Assembly: GCA_017513905.1 (NCBI GenBank)
Contig: JAFWMR010000020.1
Span: forward strand, 1-36,870
Direction of reading: 5' to 3'
Origin: Candidatus Saccharimonadota bacterium
Lineage (GTDB): Bacteria; Patescibacteriota; Saccharimonadia; Saccharimonadales; Saccharimonadaceae
DNA: 36,870 nt
The first letter of the stretch is position 1. Every line of letters begins with the position of its first letter. Both the position numbers and the translations under genes were made by a program. The notes beneath the pieces are model-generated. The model saw nothing but the letters and a program-made list of their open reading frames with translations. It did no database searches and was not told where the DNA came from. Shown here piece after piece: positions 7,978 through 15,529 of the stretch.

Positions 7978-7986
7978 ATTATAGCA
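7978..7986 (-). promoter_or_regulatory. Extended -10 promoter of the beta-propeller operon (leaderless)
   Basis: TGCTATAAT ends 6 bases before ATG 7971. It lies only about 10 bases downstream of the T run of the preceding terminator. Its position decides the start codon. Confidence 0.7.
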
Positions 7987-7996
7987 AATTTTGCAC

Positions 7997-8020
7997 AAAA
8001 AAAGTTCCCTTGCGGGAACT
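7997..8020 (-). terminator. Terminator of the 30-residue peptide gene
   Basis: On the minus strand AGTTCCC-GCAA-GGGAACT is a perfect 7-bp stem with a four-base loop followed by seven T. It starts 12 bases beyond the stop codon of the small ORF. Confidence 0.9.
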
Positions 8021-8031
8021 GAGATTACCCC

Positions 8032-8124
8032 TTAAATTTCGATAAACTCTTGCCACGGGGCAGGAGCTATCTTAGACTGTTTGCGCTCGGCCTTGCGACC
8101 TGTGCGTTTTAGTCTGATACGCAT
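8032..8124 (-). CDS. 30-residue basic peptide, N-terminus similar to ribosomal protein bS16
   Basis: A short ORF too small for most gene finders but with full expression signals: a promoter (8197-8225), a perfect AGGAGG 11 bases before ATG 8124, and an intrinsic terminator just after the stop. The peptide starts MRIRLKRTGRK and ends PWQEFIEI. The first 11 residues follow the start of bS16 proteins (a basic IRLxRxGRK strand), and FIEI resembles the bS16 segment KFIE-x-x-G, but the middle is shorter and the protein stops there, so it is not a full bS16. It could be a stand-alone mini-protein, a decayed rpsP copy, or a leader peptide. No function is assigned. Confidence 0.55.
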   Translation of the reverse strand: MRIRLKRTGRKAERKQSKIAPAPWQEFIEI

Positions 8125-8196
8125 TAGGCGAATTGCCTCCTGTTAATTGTTTTCTCGCCCCTATCGACAGATGATTAATTGAGAGCGATAGTATGT

Positions 8197-8225
8197 ATTC
8201 TAGCAAGGCTTTTTGTTTCACGCAA
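8197..8225 (-). promoter_or_regulatory. Promoter of the 30-residue peptide gene (-35 and -10)
   Basis: Minus strand: TTGCGT (8220-8225), 17 bases, then TAGAAT (8197-8202). It gives a leader of about 65 bases carrying an inverted repeat CTATCG / CGATAG (8186-8191 with 8161-8166) before the AGGAGG. It is one of the few promoters here with a recognisable -35 and a real leader. Confidence 0.55.
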
Positions 8226-8285
8226 GTCTTGACATTGTGATAAAATGTTGCAGTAACTATAGCCCAACGGTCTTAGTGGCTAGTT

Positions 8286-9914
8286 TTAATCTGTATTGCG
8301 GAAAAGAATTTTCTTTATTTTCTTAAATATCGGCGTCGCCTCTTGCACATTTAGGAAGTAACAAGATGCGAGATATGCGATGAGCGATGTTATTGTAATT
8401 ACGCAGAATTTTGGAAAAGTAGCAAGGAATGAATTATCTGTCGCCATAAGGGGGAGGAACTTAGTCATAGAATAAGCGACGCAGCCAGTAATGAAACCGG
8501 CGAAGAACATTCTCTCGATGGATTTGAAGAACTCTTTATTAATTAGCTTATGGCCAGAACGGCGATTGAGGATAGTGAGAAGAATAATAATCTCAAATAC
8601 TGCACCGATGCTTTGCGCCCAACCAAGCCCTTCTGGCCCGTAGCCGAGATTGTAAAGCAAAATCGATAATCCGATGGTGGTGCCAATAGCAACAATGCTA
8701 ACTATCAGCGGTGTTCTCGTATCTTGATACGCGTAGAAGCCACGTGAAGCAATATGGAAGATGCTCTGAGCAAAGATAGCCACAATGAATGTGCCGAGAA
8801 TGGTAGCAATGAGCATATCACCACCGTTCATAATAAAGTTTACGATGTAACCACGAGCGAAGAATGCAATCAATGAGACCGGTAAGGCTATCCATATAAT
8901 CATACTTAGTGCTGTACGGAATGAATCCTGGAATTTGGCTTTGTCACCTCGGCCGAGCTCTTCAGTAAGTTGCGGAAAGAAAGCCGTAGAGATTGCTACG
9001 CCAATAAGCGATACTGGCATTTGATGCAGCGTATTTGCTTGTTGAAAGCTACGAAGTACACCTGCGCCCATGCGAGATGAAAGATTAGTCGAAACTAGAG
9101 TGTTTACATAATCAATTCCCTGGTCGAGAGAGCGGGCAGGTAAGAGTTTTAAAACGGACTTAAAACCCTGATTCTTGCGATTAATCTTGAATTCGTAGTC
9201 AAAACCAAAACCAAAAAGCCCCACTAGGGAGACAATAAGTTGCAGAACCGCGCCAAAAACGACACCAATAGCCACGCCCATGATGCCACCCTCGAAGATC
9301 TGCCAGCCGAAAATATTAATGCCACCAGTGAAGACTGTGATACCTAAAAGAATACCGATGTTGTACATAGCTGGAGCCAGCGCGTAGAAAACAAAGCGGC
9401 CAAGAGCTTGTTGAATCGAAGCGATGACTGTAGAAATCGAAAAGAGAAACGGGTTAATTGCAATTACACGCATCATATTAATGGCAAGAATTGTGCCGGA
9501 TTCATCAAGACCTGGACCTACAACATAGCGAACGAGTGGGTCAGCAAAGATCATAATAAGTATGCTAGCGATGAGAGTAATGAGCGCAAGAAAGTTAAGC
9601 AGTGATGTTGACAGCTCCCAGGCGGATTTTTTGTTACCCTTCATGAGGCGTTCGTTAAAAACTGGGACGAAGGATACAGCTAGAGCACCCGATGTCAGAA
9701 CAAAGAACATAAAGTCCGGAATAGTAAAGGCTGCAGTATAGGCGTCGATACCGGTTGGATAAGTTTTTAGGTAGTAGGAGTTTAAAAGCCGATCGCGGAA
9801 TATGCCCAGAAGCGCCGACAATAACGTGGAGCCCGCTAGTAGTATGGCGGCTGCCTTTACCGAAAGTTTGGCGTTCGCAAGAGCTACGACGGATTTAAAC
9901 TTAAACTTTGCCAT
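8286..9914 (-). CDS. murJ: Lipid II flippase MurJ
   Basis: 542 residues with about 14 hydrophobic helices, the size and pattern of MurJ/MviN in the MOP exporter superfamily. It moves lipid II across the cytoplasmic membrane for peptidoglycan synthesis. Seen in the sequence: a basic N-terminus, the helix with LLAGSTLLSALLGIFRDRLL (the SxLxGxxRDxxL signature after TM1), PDFMFFVLTSGALAVSFVPVFNE (TM2, with the conserved GALxxxFxPxF), and a central FGFGFDYEFKINRKN cytoplasmic loop. The start at 9914 has TGCTATAAT exactly 6 bases upstream, so it is leaderless. Confidence 0.95.
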   Translation of the reverse strand: MAKFKFKSVVALANAKLSVKAAAILLAGSTLLSALLGIFRDRLLNSYYLKTYPTGIDAYTAAFTIPDFMFFVLTSGALAVSFVPVFNERLMKGNKKSAWELSTSLLNFLALITLIASILIMIFADPLVRYVVGPGLDESGTILAINMMRVIAINPFLFSISTVIASIQQALGRFVFYALAPAMYNIGILLGITVFTGGINIFGWQIFEGGIMGVAIGVVFGAVLQLIVSLVGLFGFGFDYEFKINRKNQGFKSVLKLLPARSLDQGIDYVNTLVSTNLSSRMGAGVLRSFQQANTLHQMPVSLIGVAISTAFFPQLTEELGRGDKAKFQDSFRTALSMIIWIALPVSLIAFFARGYIVNFIMNGGDMLIATILGTFIVAIFAQSIFHIASRGFYAYQDTRTPLIVSIVAIGTTIGLSILLYNLGYGPEGLGWAQSIGAVFEIIILLTILNRRSGHKLINKEFFKSIERMFFAGFITGCVAYSMTKFLPLMATDNSFLATFPKFCVITITSLIAYLASCYFLNVQEATPIFKKIKKILFRNTD

Positions 9915-9920
9915 GAGATT

Positions 9921-9929
9921 ATTATAGCA
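9921..9929 (-). promoter_or_regulatory. Extended -10 promoter of murJ (leaderless)
   Basis: TGCTATAAT ends 6 bases before ATG 9914. No Shine-Dalgarno lies between. Confidence 0.7.
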
Positions 9930-9947
9930 TCATAATCGGTTGGTGAG

Positions 9948-10337
9948 TTATTTTCCGTTGCCGTTTTTGTATTTGCGCGATTCCTTCTTAATCTTAGCTT
10001 GCTTAATGATGTAATAAATTATAACAACGACAAGTATAATGGCCGCCCCTATTAAGAAAAACTTGATAGCGGGTAAATATCTTCCATAGAGGAACTCCGC
10101 AATGGCAAGACATGCGACTAGTATAGCTAAGAAAATAGTGCGCCCAATAAGCTTGTCATCTAGGCGAACCAATTCGTCCCTACGCCAACGTTCTTTTTCG
10201 CGTTCACTTTCTTTCGATCCTTCAACATTCATCGAAATAAAGTGTATCTCGTTATACGATTCCGATTCGTCGTCGGTGTTCTGGACGCGGCCATGCGAAG
10301 CCTTTGGATAAACTGCGTCTGGATTCACTTTTGGCAT
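9948..10337 (-). CDS. Small two-helix membrane protein of unknown function
   Basis: 129 residues from ATG 10337, not recognised. The first half is polar and charged (SKESEREKERWRRDELVRLDDKL), possibly helical. Two adjacent hydrophobic helices follow (TIFLAILVACLAIAEFLYG and AIKFFLIGAAIILVVVIIYYI), with a basic tail (KQAKIKKESRKYKNG). The topology is probably both ends inside. A longer reading from 10409 would run into aspS and has no start signals, while ATG 10337 lies 6 bases after TGCTATAAT. It sits between aspS and murJ, each with its own promoter. Confidence 0.75.
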   Translation of the reverse strand: MPKVNPDAVYPKASHGRVQNTDDESESYNEIHFISMNVEGSKESEREKERWRRDELVRLDDKLIGRTIFLAILVACLAIAEFLYGRYLPAIKFFLIGAAIILVVVIIYYIIKQAKIKKESRKYKNGNGK

Positions 10338-10343
10338 ATGCTT

Positions 10344-10352
10344 ATTATAGCA
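10344..10352 (-). promoter_or_regulatory. Extended -10 promoter of the small membrane protein gene (leaderless)
   Basis: TGCTATAAT ends 6 bases before ATG 10337 and lies immediately after the aspS stop codon region. Confidence 0.65.
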
Positions 10353-10353
10353 T

Positions 10354-12156
10354 TTATTCTCTATCTTCAACAATGGCGAGATGAGCTTCGTCGAGCTGAA
10401 TCTGGTCAACGGTAGATGGTGAGTCCATCATGAGATCAATGCCTGAGCCGTTCTTCGGGAAAGCGATAATATCACGAATGTTCTTAGCATTTTCTAGGAC
10501 CATAAAGATGCGGTCAATACCAAAGGCACAGCCGGCATGAGGAGGAGCGCCAAACTTAAATGCATTAAGCATACCGCCGAATCGTGCTTCAACATACTCG
10601 TTATTAAAGCCTAAGATATTGAAGACTTTGTACATGATCTCTGGGTTGTAGTTACGAACAGCGCCGGAACAGATTTCGAATCCGTTCATTACCATGTCGT
10701 ATTGATCAGCTACTATGGCAAGTTTATCAGCGTCGGTTTTGGCATTTTCTAAAGCAGCAAGACCACCCTTTGGCATAGAAAATGGGTTGTGACCAAAGTC
10801 GAGCTTACGAGCTTTCTCATCCCACTCATAAAATGGGAAGTCAACAATCCAAGTAAGTGCGACTTCATCATCCTTCTTTAATCCGAAGTGATCAGCAAAG
10901 GAAATGCGGAGCTGACCCAGCACTTTGTTGACCTTGGCTTGTTCGTCGGCGCCAAAGAAGACGGCGTCGCCAGTCTCTGCGCCAGTGAGTTTCTGGACAC
11001 CTTTGATTTCTTGATCGGACATAAACTTGAGAATTGGAGATTTAGCGCCTTCTTCTGTGTATAGAATATATGCCAAACCACCAGCGCCAAGTTTGCGAGC
11101 TTCGTCTGTAAAAGTATCGATTTGTGAACGAGTAAGACTAGCTCCGTTCTTAACACAAAGAGCTTTGACGCACGGCTGTTTGAAGACTTTAAAGTTAGTA
11201 TCTTTAAAAACTTCGGTCAACTCAATAAGCTCCATGCCATAACGAAGATCTGGTTTATCAACGCCGTAAGTATTCATGGCAAAATCATATGGAAGGCGAG
11301 GTATTGTGTTCCCTTTCTCGATGAACTGCTTTGCCGGCTCAGAACGCAGAACAAGTCTTTTTCTAGCAAAATTAGTTGCTAATTTCTGAATTAGAGGTTC
11401 GGTAGTCTTGCGGACTACTTCGCCAGATTCAACAAATGACATTTCGCAATCGAGCTGATAAAAATCACCATAAAGACGGTCTGCGCGTGGATCTTCATCG
11501 CGGAAACAGGGGGCAATCTGGAAATAGCGTTCTACGCCACCAACCATGAGAAGTTGTTTAAACTGTTGTGGCGCCTGAGGGAGAGCATAGAATTTACCTG
11601 GGTGGAGACGGGACGGAATAAGAAAGTCCCGTGCGCCTTCCGGTGAAGAGTTGGCTAGAATCGGTGTAGTAATCTCTTCGAACCCAGCATCATACATATA
11701 TTCGCGTAAGAATCGATAGTAGTGCGAACGATCTCTTAGTAGTTTTTGCATGCTAGGACGACGAAGGTCAAGGAAACGATACTTGAGGCGGAGGTCTTCG
11801 CCAGACTCAGTGCCTTCGTCATGGGTGTTAACTAGAGGCGTATCGGAACGATTCAAAAGTTCAAGTTTATCGACGACAAGTTCAACATCACCGGTAGGGA
11901 TGTTGGGATTTTTGAGTTCTGGAGCGCGATTACGCATTTTGCCAGTAGCGCGGATAACATATTCATCACGAATAGATTCGGCTAGGTGAAAACTCTCTGG
12001 AGTGTCAGGGGTGACAACAAGCTGAATAATACCTTCGAAATCACGTAAATCGATGAAGATTAATCCTCCGTGATCGCGACGAGAATTAACCCAGCCAGCA
12101 ACGGTGATATTTTTACCAAGAAATTTTTTTGTATCTAGTGATTTCGTGTAATCCAT
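10354..12156 (-). CDS. aspS: Aspartyl-tRNA synthetase
   Basis: Charges tRNA-Asp with aspartate. 600 residues, typical of bacterial AspRS with an N-terminal OB fold, a class II catalytic core and an inserted GAD domain. Seen: OB-fold segment SRRDHGGLIFIDLRDFEG, motif 2 region FRDEDPRADR followed by DFYQLDCEMSF, and motif 3 ending AFGIDRIFMVL. The His in RRDHGG is the residue associated with discriminating AspRS (Leu is usual in non-discriminating enzymes), so it probably charges only tRNA-Asp; this is inference from one position. The ATG at 12156 is preceded by TGCTATAAT with 7 bases between. Confidence 0.96.
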   Translation of the reverse strand: MDYTKSLDTKKFLGKNITVAGWVNSRRDHGGLIFIDLRDFEGIIQLVVTPDTPESFHLAESIRDEYVIRATGKMRNRAPELKNPNIPTGDVELVVDKLELLNRSDTPLVNTHDEGTESGEDLRLKYRFLDLRRPSMQKLLRDRSHYYRFLREYMYDAGFEEITTPILANSSPEGARDFLIPSRLHPGKFYALPQAPQQFKQLLMVGGVERYFQIAPCFRDEDPRADRLYGDFYQLDCEMSFVESGEVVRKTTEPLIQKLATNFARKRLVLRSEPAKQFIEKGNTIPRLPYDFAMNTYGVDKPDLRYGMELIELTEVFKDTNFKVFKQPCVKALCVKNGASLTRSQIDTFTDEARKLGAGGLAYILYTEEGAKSPILKFMSDQEIKGVQKLTGAETGDAVFFGADEQAKVNKVLGQLRISFADHFGLKKDDEVALTWIVDFPFYEWDEKARKLDFGHNPFSMPKGGLAALENAKTDADKLAIVADQYDMVMNGFEICSGAVRNYNPEIMYKVFNILGFNNEYVEARFGGMLNAFKFGAPPHAGCAFGIDRIFMVLENAKNIRDIIAFPKNGSGIDLMMDSPSTVDQIQLDEAHLAIVEDRE

Positions 12157-12163
12157 GGGGGAA

Positions 12164-12172
12164 ATTATAGCA
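12164..12172 (-). promoter_or_regulatory. Extended -10 promoter of aspS (leaderless)
   Basis: TGCTATAAT ends 7 bases before ATG 12156. The intervening bases (TTCCCCC) hold no ribosome-binding site. Confidence 0.7.
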
Positions 12173-12193
12173 CATTTTCCCTATAATACAAAA

Positions 12194-14128
12194 TTAGTCG
12201 TGGAGTTTGGCAGTGGCAGGAAGAGTGGCCGATTCGAGGAGTGGAGCGAGTTCTTTTTCCTCTAGAGTCTCTTTATCTAGTAGAGCAGCAGCGAGAGCAT
12301 CAAGAACTTTGCGGTTGGATCTGAGAACAATCTCAGCGCGAGCAGCAGCCTCATCGGAGAAGCGTTTAATTTCCTCGTCAATAAGTTCAGCGGTCTTTTC
12401 GCTATATGGCTTACCGGCTTGTATGGTATAGTATCCAACATCACCTTCCGGGAAGACGAGATTGCGAGTCTTGTTGCCCATGCCTTCCTCTACGATCATT
12501 TCTTTAGCAAGAGTAGCAACATTCGTAAGGTCGGAGCTTGCCCCGGTCGTAATTGCTTCTGGGCCAAAGACAAGTTTTTCCGCAATACGACCGCCCATGG
12601 CGCGAGCGAGAATATCTTTAAGCTCATATATATTCTTATAATTCTTATCTTCGGGCGGGAGGAACCAAGTGACCCCACCAGTACGTCCGCGTGGGATAAT
12701 AGTTACTTTATGAACCGGATCTGAATCTGGTAAAACGTGGCCGACAATAGCGTGTCCGGCTTCGTGATAAGCGGTAATTTGTTTTTCTTTGTCGTTCATA
12801 ACTTTGCTCTTGCGTTCTGGCCCAATAGCAACACGCTCAAAGGCTTCAGTAAGATCAGCATTAGTGATTTCTTTGTGTCCGACGCGAGCTGCAGTGATAG
12901 CGGCTTCGTTGGCGATATTAGCAAGATCGGCACCAGCACTGCCTGCGGTTTTCGCCGCAAGAGAGTCCAAATCAAGGTCTGGAGCGACTGGTTTACCTTT
13001 GAAGTGGACCTTGAGAATCGCGAGGCGATCTTTGCGCTCCGGCAAGACAACGTTGACGTGACGATCGAAGCGGCCGGGGCGAAGGAGAGCTTTGTCTAGC
13101 ATATCAACGCGGTTAGTTGCTGCAATCACAATGACTCCAGATTCATTGTCGAAGCCATCCATCTCGACGAGAATCTGGTTCAAGGTCTGTTCATCCTCGC
13201 GTCCAGCGCCACCACGTGCATCACGTTTATGAGCAACAGCATCGATCTCGTCAATGAAAATAATCGATGGGGCGTTTTTCTTAGCTTTTTGGAAGAGATC
13301 GCGTACACGAGAAGCTCCAACACCTACGAACATTTCGGCGAATTCAGAACCGGAAATAGAGAAGAATGGAACGTTGGCCTCGCCTGCTACAGCGCGCGCC
13401 ATAAGCGTCTTACCAGTACCAGGATCTCCGGCAAGAAGAACGCCACGCGGGATCTTAGCGCCGAGCGTCTCGTACTTCTTTGGATGCTTAAGAAAATCTA
13501 CTATTTCTTCTAGATCCTGTTTGGCGGATTCATTACCTGCGACGTCTCTGAAGGTAACCTTTTTCTTATCTGGACCATAGACGCGGGCTTTAGCCTTGCC
13601 GAAGCCTATGTTTTGGTTATTCATAGACTGTGCTTGACGCATCATGTAGGAGAAGAATAGAACAAGTGCAATTACTGGCAAGACGATGAGGCCAATATCG
13701 AAAACCGTACCCCAAATATCCATAGAATGAATATATTCAATGGTTGGGTATGTTTCTTTACATGCGTTCTTTTCTTCAAGATCTTCTATATCCGAACAAT
13801 AGTCTACCAAGCCTTGCTCGTAAAGAGTGCCAGTTGGGTCTTTGATTGATTCCTCGCTGGGAACATCTTGACCTTTAAGTGTAATTTTGAGATTGTCTCC
13901 ATCAACGACAATCTTAGAGATATTCCCTTCTGGATCATTAGCGCGCGAGATTACGCTTGAAATTGGTACGGTTTCTAGCTTATTAACGCCGTTACCGCTG
14001 AACGAATTAATTAGAGTCGAACATAGTAAAACGACAAGAACAAAGAAGATAAGCGAGCGTGCAAAATTCGAAGCTTTGGACCCGACAGATTTCTTTGCTG
14101 GTTTAGGAGAGACATTTGATTTTGGCAT
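12194..14128 (-). CDS. ftsH: ATP-dependent zinc metalloprotease FtsH
   Basis: Membrane-bound AAA+ protease for quality control of membrane and regulatory proteins. 644 residues. An N-terminal helix ([16 protein letters not shown]), an extracytoplasmic domain and a second helix ([20 protein letters not shown]) precede the AAA module. Seen: Walker A GDPGTGKT, Walker [10 protein letters not shown], the second region of homology with RPGRFDRHV, and the zinc site HEAGH. The Phe-Val-Gly pore motif is MFVGVGAS. All catalytic features are intact. The start at 14128 has TGATACAAT 6 bases upstream. The gene is divergent from comEC with 29 bases between them. Confidence 0.97.
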   Translation of the reverse strand: MPKSNVSPKPAKKSVGSKASNFARSLIFFVLVVLLCSTLINSFSGNGVNKLETVPISSVISRANDPEGNISKIVVDGDNLKITLKGQDVPSEESIKDPTGTLYEQGLVDYCSDIEDLEEKNACKETYPTIEYIHSMDIWGTVFDIGLIVLPVIALVLFFSYMMRQAQSMNNQNIGFGKAKARVYGPDKKKVTFRDVAGNESAKQDLEEIVDFLKHPKKYETLGAKIPRGVLLAGDPGTGKTLMARAVAGEANVPFFSISGSEFAEMFVGVGASRVRDLFQKAKKNAPSIIFIDEIDAVAHKRDARGGAGREDEQTLNQILVEMDGFDNESGVIVIAATNRVDMLDKALLRPGRFDRHVNVVLPERKDRLAILKVHFKGKPVAPDLDLDSLAAKTAGSAGADLANIANEAAITAARVGHKEITNADLTEAFERVAIGPERKSKVMNDKEKQITAYHEAGHAIVGHVLPDSDPVHKVTIIPRGRTGGVTWFLPPEDKNYKNIYELKDILARAMGGRIAEKLVFGPEAITTGASSDLTNVATLAKEMIVEEGMGNKTRNLVFPEGDVGYYTIQAGKPYSEKTAELIDEEIKRFSDEAAARAEIVLRSNRKVLDALAAALLDKETLEEKELAPLLESATLPATAKLHD

Positions 14129-14134
14129 ACCTCT

Positions 14135-14143
14135 ATTGTATCA
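14135..14143 (-). promoter_or_regulatory. Extended -10 promoter of ftsH (leaderless)
   Basis: TGATACAAT ends 6 bases before ATG 14128. It overlaps a weaker plus-strand TATCAT at 14139-14144 that could serve comEC, so the two divergent promoters may compete. Confidence 0.55.
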
Positions 14144-14157
14144 TGGTTTACTAATAT

Positions 14158-15528
14158 ATGGATAAGAAATTCTGGCTCAGAGCTGGGTTGATGGGTTTGA
14201 TTTTAGCCGCGATTTTGTTCTCAGTTATAAGAGCCTTACGACAATCGAACGCGAGTACCCCGCTCTGGAATATGATTGGCGAGACCATCGAACTATCAGG
14301 GACGATTAGAGGCGATCCGGACATAGCCGGAAGCGCAAGCTCTGCAAAGCTTGAAGATTTGCATTATAACGGAGAAGTAATTACCGGAACTGTATTCTTG
14401 TATGGCAGGTTAAATTCAGACTTAGAACGCGGAGATCGTGTGACGGTTTACGGTAAACTCTCTGAGGGATTCGGTGTTTTTATAGGAGCTTTCTACCAAC
14501 CAAAAGTAACGGTGCTCTTAAAACCAGAACCAAGAAATCTTGCTTTGACGATCAGAAATAGCTTTGCGGCAAACGTAACGGATGCGATTGATGAGCGCGA
14601 GGCGAGACTTGGTTTGGCGTATCTCCTGGGAATGAGGAACGGGCTTGACGACGAAACTATAGATTTATTAAGCTTAATTGGACTAACACATATTGTTGTA
14701 GCAAGCGGGACGCATCTTGGTATTATTGTTGATTTTCTTCGCAAACGGTTCGAAAAAGTATCAAGATTTGCAGGCCTATTATTTAGCTTGATTTGCATAT
14801 TCATATTTGGAGAGATCGTTGGATGGACGGCCAGTATTACTCGCGCTGCGATTGTATCTGGACTAACGCTTTTTGGTTGGTATTACGGAAGAAAGCTAGG
14901 CGCCGGGAGAGTAATATTGGTCGCAATCGCGATTACTCTTATGATTAATCCGATGTATTTATTTGATATCGGGTGGCAGTTATCATTTGCTTCATTTGCA
15001 GGAATTATGGTTCTAGAGCCAATGCTCGTAGAATTCTTTTATGGCCGAAAAAAATCTAAACAAAAAATCGCAAAACGGCCTAATTTGGTAGCAGAGTTAG
15101 TATTAACAAGTATCGCGGCTACTCTAATGTGCATGCCGATTTTGGTTTATAATTTCGGATCGATTTCCTTAATATCTATTCTCGCAAATATACTGATTCT
15201 GCCAACGATTCCCCTTACTATGGGATTAATTGGACTCATCGGCATAGTGGGTTATTTACCAAATATCTTCTTGTTTGATTGGATAAGTTCTCTACTTATA
15301 AAAATATCCACCTTGTTACTAGATTATCATTTGTTCATAATGGAGCTATGTGCCAAGCAAACGAATTTGATTATCCACATAGGGGAAAAAGATCCTTGGA
15401 TTTATTTACTGTATATTCCAGTATTGTTACCATTTGCAGTAATGCTAGCTAAGCGTACAAACACGCAACGTAGGGCCACTCTCCGGGTTCATAGCAACCC
15501 GGAGAAATACCTTCCTTTTACTATATAG
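14158..15528 (+). CDS. comEC: ComEC-type DNA uptake channel, membrane part only
   Basis: 456 residues. Two N-terminal hydrophobic turns and an OB-fold-like domain (about 40-120, with ETIELSGTIRGDPD and RLNSDLERGDRVTVYGKL) are followed by the Competence membrane domain. The key segment is LTHIVVASGTHLGIIVDFLRKRF (shown here for its VVASGTHL core, the counterpart of the SGLH motif), then many helices. The protein ends right after the last helices with a short basic tail, so the C-terminal metallo-beta-lactamase-like nuclease domain of full ComEC is absent. It should form the channel for single-stranded DNA import, probably with the type IV pilus genes. It is one of only two protein genes on the plus strand. 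The ATG at 14158 has no Shine-Dalgarno. Confidence 0.88.
   Translation: MDKKFWLRAGLMGLILAAILFSVIRALRQSNASTPLWNMIGETIELSGTIRGDPDIAGSASSAKLEDLHYNGEVITGTVFLYGRLNSDLERGDRVTVYGKLSEGFGVFIGAFYQPKVTVLLKPEPRNLALTIRNSFAANVTDAIDEREARLGLAYLLGMRNGLDDETIDLLSLIGLTHIVVASGTHLGIIVDFLRKRFEKVSRFAGLLFSLICIFIFGEIVGWTASITRAAIVSGLTLFGWYYGRKLGAGRVILVAIAITLMINPMYLFDIGWQLSFASFAGIMVLEPMLVEFFYGRKKSKQKIAKRPNLVAELVLTSIAATLMCMPILVYNFGSISLISILANILILPTIPLTMGLIGLIGIVGYLPNIFLFDWISSLLIKISTLLLDYHLFIMELCAKQTNLIIHIGEKDPWIYLLYIPVLLPFAVMLAKRTNTQRRATLRVHSNPEKYLPFTI
15481..15504. repeat. Perfect 9-bp inverted repeat in the 3' end of comEC
   Basis: CTCCGGGTT (15481-15489), six-base loop, AACCCGGAG (15496-15504). It lies inside the last codons of comEC, 25 bases before the stop, where comEC and the giant surface gene converge with one base between their stop codons. 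It has no T run on either side, so it may be a transcription barrier or mRNA 3'-end stabiliser rather than a standard terminator. Confidence 0.7.
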
Positions 15529-15529
15529 C

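Noticed and set aside
8229-8250. Plus-strand promoter with TTGACA at 8229-8234
   Set aside because: No -10 box lies at 16-18 bases, and no plus-strand gene follows (murJ is on the other strand).
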